From assembly GCF_002776525.5 (NCBI RefSeq), contig NC_045436.1, positions 48,467,313 to 48,531,312 on the forward strand: DNA of 64,000 bases, read 5' to 3'. The translations under genes were made by a program, and so were the position numbers. Position 1 is the stretch's first letter; each line of letters opens with the position of its first letter. This stretch comes from Piliocolobus tephrosceles (Eukaryota > Chordata > Mammalia > Primates > Cercopithecidae). The notes beneath the pieces were generated by a model. The model searched no databases. It saw only the letters and a list, made by a program, of their open reading frames with translations, and was not told the DNA's origin. Shown here in pieces: positions 59,001 to 64,000 of this stretch.

Positions 59001-60544
59001 TTTAATAGGGAAATTTTGTAAATGTAAAGCTGCCAAACACGAAACACATGAAATCCCGCCCATGCTGAGATTTGGTTTGCAGTGCTGTTTTCTTGCCCCT
59101 GTCCGATGGAAGCATCGGTCTTTACTCTTCCATTTTGGACAGCGTGAGTTTCCTTTTGCCTTACTTATTTCCTGCTCTCTGTCAGTAGCATAAGAAGCCG
59201 TCTTCTGTGTTCTCTTTGCTTCGAGTGAGTTGCTTGGCAGATGAAATTAAGATGGAGCACTGAGAAGCCACGGGAAACGGATAGAGAAAATTTACCTAGC
59301 TTAAAGTCACAGTTCAACTAACATCTAAAGGCTATTTATTTCAATGACTGATAGGGTTGTTTGTAAAATGGAATTGTCCCAATGCAGACATGTCCTTAGC
59401 CCTGGACTTCTTTTCAGAAATTTGAGCGGTACTGATGTTATGGCGGTAATGGCTGCTTGCATCTGACAGTGACAGTGTCCATCCATACTGGCCACTTATC
59501 CAAGGGTAACATTTTAGAAGTCCTGCTGCTCCACAACAGTGAGAACCACACTGGACATGTGATCCGGTAAACAGGTCACTCCACCCAGAGCCGTACCTGC
59601 AGGTCTCATTTAGCAATCAGACTTCTCACATTCGGCCCACCAGCTGTTCCTTCTTTGTGGTAGCCCCCCTGCTTCTGGAATTCCTACTGATTTCCTGTCT
59701 CAGCCTCACTGTACCTTTGCCTCCAGTGGTGCCTTCCCTGCGGGACATGTGCAGTTCCAGAATCCTAATATCTCCAATTACTGTCATTCTGTCTTGAGGA
59801 CTGATTCTAAAGCTCCATAGAGCTAAGTTTAGATGGTAACAGCTGACACATTTTCCCCTTGCCCTTTCTCATACAAATCTAATTAATATCCTCAGAGGCT
59901 CATTTAGAGACAGAAAAGAACAAAAAAGGATGCAACTTCAACAAAGCAGTTGATTTTTCACAGGAATGGACTTTTCCTAGGAGACGTTGTTGAAAGGGGG
60001 TATGTTTGAGAAAAATAAGGAATATAAAATGAAACTAATTAAGAAATTAGAAGACATGTTTTAAGCACTCACATCACTGCATTTTGACAATGATGAAAGA
60101 AAATTTAAACTGATTTTCAGCATTGGATTGGGTGAGGAGCCAGTATTGGATTGGGTGAGGAAAACACCGTGGCTAGAATGCAGACAGGTGATTGCAAATT
60201 GGATGATGAGCTGGAGGTTTTGTTTCATATTTGTCATTGTAAAAAATACAAACAAAATAGTAATAGACTGGATGAGAAATTAGTGTAGGAAAAGGAGAAT
60301 AGACGAATTTCAGAGATTACAAGAAGAGGCAGTGGGAGTTTGTGAATGATTATGAAGAGATTGATTTTGCAGCTGCAGGTAAATCTTCCTGTCACTGCTG
60401 ACTACTCTGGCTTCCCTGGGAAGAGGTTTTCTTTCAAGAGCAAGTAGTTTTTACTTTTTTGTTTGTTTAAATACTAAGTATGTTTTTTTTTTTTTTTTAA
60501 TTAGGAATTTCTTTCCACTTTTCAGCATAATGCACACTGACTCT
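56043..60544. other. Intron 1, 4.5 kb largely free of recognised repeats
   Basis: The longest repeat-poor stretch in the window. A 19-bp unit (ATTGGATTGGGTGAGGA core) is tandemly duplicated at about 60124-60163. No exon, RNA gene or repeat family recognised. Could contain conserved enhancers; not testable from one sequence. Confidence 0.4.
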
Positions 60545-60770
60545 TGGAGAATAGTGTCTGTCTTACAATTTTAAACAACATTTATGGAGTCCTGACTATG
60601 CTTTTTGTGCTTTATTTCACATAGTCATCATAGCAATGCTATGAACTCCTTACTGCTTTTACTGCCATTTACTTATAAGAGAACAGGAGGGTTAGCAATT
60701 TACCCCAAGTCTCACAGGCATTCTGGCTCCAGGGCCTGGAGTTCTGCCTGCTACTGCACAGTGTTAGGAC
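60545..60770 (-). repeat. MIR SINE, antisense (first of three)
   Basis: TTTATGGAGTCCTGACTATG, tagtcatcatagcaatgct and caatttaccccaagtctcac. Confidence 0.7.
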
Positions 60771-60794
60771 ATACATGCCAGACATGAAATCTGT

Positions 60795-60945
60795 CTATAA
60801 CAATCCTGCTAGGAGGTGTTACTAGCCCCATTTTTCAGATAAGGAAACTTCATGAAGTAAATAAGTGGTAGGATTTAAAGTGAGCTGTCTGACCTCCCTC
60901 CAAATCATTCTTTCCATTGCTGTCTGTAGTGCTCAGCCAATGTTG
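60795..60945 (-). repeat. MIR SINE, antisense (second of three)
   Basis: CAATCCTGCTAGGAGGTGTT, tagccccatttttcagataa and gataaggaaacttcatgaag. Confidence 0.65.
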
Positions 60946-60954
60946 GCTTAATAA

Positions 60955-61150
60955 CAGCAACAGCAGCTGCTCACAGTTTTACAGTACTCACCTTGTGCAA
61001 GGCACTATTTGTAAGCACCTTAACACATTATTTTTCACCTGAGGAAATTGAAGCTCAGAGAGGCTAAGTAACTCACCCAGGGTCACGTCACTATGAAGGG
61101 ATGGAACGGGAACTGGAATTTGGGCCCATGCACTCTTACTCTACCAACTG
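60955..61150 (-). repeat. MIR SINE, antisense (third of three)
   Basis: CACCTTGTGCAAGGCACTAT, gaggaaattgaagctcagag and gtaactcacccagggtcac. Confidence 0.85.
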
Positions 61151-61605
61151 ATCACTGTATATTCTTCTCAAAGAAAGAAAATGAGTGAAAGCAAAAATAA
61201 AAAAGGAAAAAAATCAAAGCAGTGTTTAGCCTTCTTAGGAGTTTTAATGGCCTAATATTGTTCAGAATGAAGCAATGTTTAATTTGATCACTGAAAATCT
61301 GATAGGGTTGTCAAATGCAGGTAACTGGGGTAGGGGAGTGCAGAAAGCCAACATTCTTAGCCAAAAGACCTGACCTCTTCAAGCAGTCTTCACACTAAGA
61401 ATGCATCACAGCAGCTAAATACTCCTTATCCCTTTTTCCGGTGAATTGGGCATATCTCTTCACACATTGTCTTCATTAGAACTTGGCAGTTCTAATGATG
61501 ATGATGAAACAATCTAGTTCTTCACTACATAGCACAGTCCAACCCAATGCTATCACTGTGAGTTTTGCTGAGATATTTTGCATTTAAAGTGGAAAAAAGG
61601 CTTTT
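61151..61605. other. Intron 1, no recognised feature
   Basis: No repeat or exon recognised. Confidence 0.4.
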
Positions 61606-61617
61606 TTATGAACATAT

Positions 61618-61996
61618 ATATATATGTGTGTGTGTATATAATATATACGTATATATAATATATGTGTGTATATATATTATATATATATATTTACACGTGT
61701 ATGTGTGTGTGTATTTTTTTTTTTGAGACAGAGTCTCACTCTGTCACCCAGGCTGGAGTGCAGTGACACAGTCTCGGCTCACTGCAAGCTCCACCTGTTC
61801 GGTTCACACCATTCTCCTGCCTCAGCCTCCCGAGGAGCTGGGACTACAGGCGCCCACCACCATGACTGGCTAATTTTTTTTTTTTTGTATTTTTAGTAGA
61901 GACAGGGTTTCACTACGTTGGCCAGGATGGTCTCTATCTCCTGACTGCGTGATCCGCCTGCCTCAGCCTCCCAAAGTGCTGGGATTGCAGTCGTGA
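61618..61996 (-). mobile_element. AluY, antisense, 5'-truncated, with TA/TG microsatellite tail
   Basis: TTATGAACATAT occurs perfectly at 61606-61617 and 61997-62008. Between them lie about 95 bases of TA/TG repeat, a T run and an antisense AluY lacking about 16 bases of its 5' end. Confidence 0.95.
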
Positions 61997-62008
61997 TTAT
62001 GAACATAT

Positions 62009-62959
62009 CTTTAATCTTAAACTCTTTTTTTTAAAAAACTAACACAGTCTCCTCTGATTTGGAAAGCAAGCATGGTAATAGATTAATATGGGTTACAGTG
62101 AAATCTTCCTTCCCTTACAAAACAGAGAAGCATGTAAATGGAGCCCCACTCCTCCCCCAGTACACCATTTCAAAATTACTCAGTCTTCTGAGATTTTAAG
62201 AAGAGGGGAAGAGAGAAAAAGGATTGCAGTTGCTTTTATTCATTCATGTCCCTGTTGGCCTAGGGCATCCCTGTCACCATTCACAATTTACCCCATTCGC
62301 TGAGAGAATGGTTAAGTACAGGCATCTCTTGGTTGCATTGGGTCTCATTTTGGACAAGGATAAATTCCCAGAGAATTAATTTTTGCCATCATTTTTAGAG
62401 CGTGATGAAATTTTATTTAAAATATTTAGAGCAGACTGCTCTGCTTCCCTTGGGAATCTTAGGTTTCAAGAAAAAAATATGATTCTTTTTCTTTCCAGAT
62501 CAAAATCCCAGAGATTAATAAAAGCAACAGTTGCTGCATTTTTGCTTTGTTTTGTTTGAATGCTACTGCAAGAAAACATCAAAGGCTTCATAATTTAGAT
62601 TAGAGAAACAACCATAGTGGGCAGAAAAGCAGGACAAAACCCCAAACAAAGGCTACCCCTGGCACAGGCCTCCAGGGCCTCAGAAGTGGCCTGATAATCT
62701 GCCTTCAGCATGGGCGCAGGGCTAGGATAGCAAAACCTCTGGAGGTGCAGAATTCTGATGTGTTTGTAGTGAAAACCCTAGGCTGGTTGGTCACTTAACC
62801 AGGTAGAGGAAACATAAGGGAAAGAAGCCTGGAATCTCCCTCAAGTTATAAACAATGGTAGAATTTGGTGGAATGGTGGAATGTGGGCTCTGTTCTTGCT
62901 TCCACAGCCAGCAGGAGCCCACTTCATGTCTCCCTTCTCTCTCTCTTTTAATTTGCAAA
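62009..62959. other. Intron 1, no recognised feature
   Basis: No repeat or exon recognised. Confidence 0.4.
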
Positions 62960-63479
62960 CAAATTTTTTAATATTTACTTTGGATGTCGCATATAGTTGA
63001 ATTCATGTTTTGTACAGGCTGATGAGTTTACTTACTTTTGTAAGAGTTATATAGCACCATCACAAGTAAGATACAGAATAGTTCCATCAGCCCCAAAATG
63101 CTTTTGTGCTGCCCATTTGCAGTCACATTCTCCCCTATCCCCATCCCATCCCAGACCTGCTTTCCTCCCTGTTTGTCTTTTCCAGGATGTCATGTAGATG
63201 GGATCTTACAGTATGTAGCCTTTTGCATCTGGCTTCTTCTACTTAACATAATGTATTTGAGATTCATCCATGTTGTATCAACAGTTCACTCCAGAGTAGT
63301 ATTTTTCTGTATGGATGTGCCATAGTTTGTGTATTCATTCACTCATTGTAACTATTTGTTGATTCCACTTTGGGACCATTATATGTAAAGCTGCTGTAAA
63401 CATTTGTGTAGAGGGTTTTGTGTGAATGTATGTTTTCATTGCTCTTGGGTCTGCTCTCATTTTGAATGGGTATAACACA
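62960..63479 (-). repeat. Ancient L1M fragment, antisense
   Basis: ATTTGAGATTCATCCATGTT, gttcactccagagtagtatt and gggaccattatatgtaaagc; interrupted by the L1 at 63489. Confidence 0.65.
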
Positions 63480-63488
63480 TTGATTTCT

Positions 63489-63959
63489 TTTTTTTTTTTT
63501 TTTTTCTTTTACTTTCAGTTCTAGGGTACAAGTGCACAACGTGCAGGTTTGTTACATATGTATACATGTGCCATGTTGGTGTGCTGTACCCATTAACTCA
63601 TCATTTACATTAGGTATAACTCTTAATGCTACCCCTCCCCCCTTACCCCATCCCACAACAGACCCTGGTGTGTGATGTTCCCCTTCCTGTGTCCAAGTGT
63701 TCTCATTGTTCAGTTCCCACCTATGAGTGAGAACATGTAGTGTTTGGTTTTCTGTTCTTGTGTAGTTTGCTGAGAATGATGGTTTCCATATGCATCCATG
63801 TCTCTACAAAGGACATGAACTCATCCTTTTTTATGACTGCATAGTATTCCATGGTGTATATGTGCCACATTTTCTTAATCCAGTCTGTCATTGATGGACA
63901 TTTGGGTGGGTTCCAAGTCTTTGCTATTGTGAACAGTGCCGCAGTAAACATACAACATG
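63489..63959 (-). mobile_element. L1PA 3' end, antisense, 5'-truncated
   Basis: T run, then AGTTCTAGGGTACAAGTGCA, the reverse-complement L1 3' end, to tgaacagtgccgcagtaaac. Perfect 9-bp duplication TTGATTTCT at 63480-63488 and 63960-63968. Confidence 0.96.
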
Positions 63960-64000
63960 TTGATTTCTATCCCCCTTTTTTGCTTCTTCTCCCCCAATAT

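Larger units (their letters stand above)
4543..64000 (+). other. RNF150 intron 1 (5' part)
   Basis: Everything downstream of the donor lacks a recognisable continuation of the PA domain, the membrane segment or the RING. The window therefore appears to end inside a very long first intron. This is inferred from absence of exons and from the family's exon structure. Individual repeats within it are listed separately. Confidence 0.75.

Overview
This is mammalian, specifically primate, nuclear DNA: Alu SINEs, L1PA-type LINEs, a THE1 LTR, MIR, L2 and Tigger fossils, long AT-rich noncoding stretches, and one CpG island carrying a single coding exon. The AluY at 36716-37000 has bases that I associate with Old World monkey Alus (GAGATCCGGCC near its right end, GTAAACCC where human AluY has GTGAACCC). 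Together with the 400-N gap this suggests a draft-quality macaque, baboon or guenon-type assembly. That species call is an inference.

The only protein-coding gene I can support is the first coding exon of RNF150 (goliath/GRAIL-type transmembrane RING E3 ligase) on the + strand at 4056-4542. It has a strong Kozak start, a signal peptide, the start of a protease-associated (PA) domain and a consensus splice donor at 4543. It sits in a CpG island of about 3430-4860, with a CA repeat on its upstream edge, two candidate ATG uORFs and eight G-tracts just before the start codon. Positions 1-3430 are upstream intergenic sequence holding L2, an ancient L1-like stretch and MER5-type fossils. Everything from 4543 to 64000 reads as RNF150 intron 1: no second exon, tRNA, other RNA gene or intact processed pseudogene was recognised.

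The intron is a layered record of transposition. The most informative locus is 19615-25525, an L1 with a 5' inversion of the twin-priming type, bounded by a shared TCTTTTGTA. It carries a nested A-tailed insertion with its own 12-bp duplication and a separate internal inverted patch that looks like template switching. A second layered locus is a pair of near-complete Tigger-type DNA transposons of similar length in opposite orientation (35795-37553 and 42582-43736). The first was later split by two Alus. Eight Alus, four L1PA/L1PB-age pieces, at least eleven MIRs, several L2s, three MER5-like hAT fossils, a larger Charlie-like hAT and a THE1 solo LTR make up most of the rest.

I found no evidence for a novel gene system. 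The noteworthy items are rearranged mobile elements, the architecture of the RNF150 5' end, and a perfect hairpin abutting the assembly gap. Family names are from pattern recognition without a repeat library. Boundaries given with a target-site duplication are firm; other boundaries are approximate to tens of bases.
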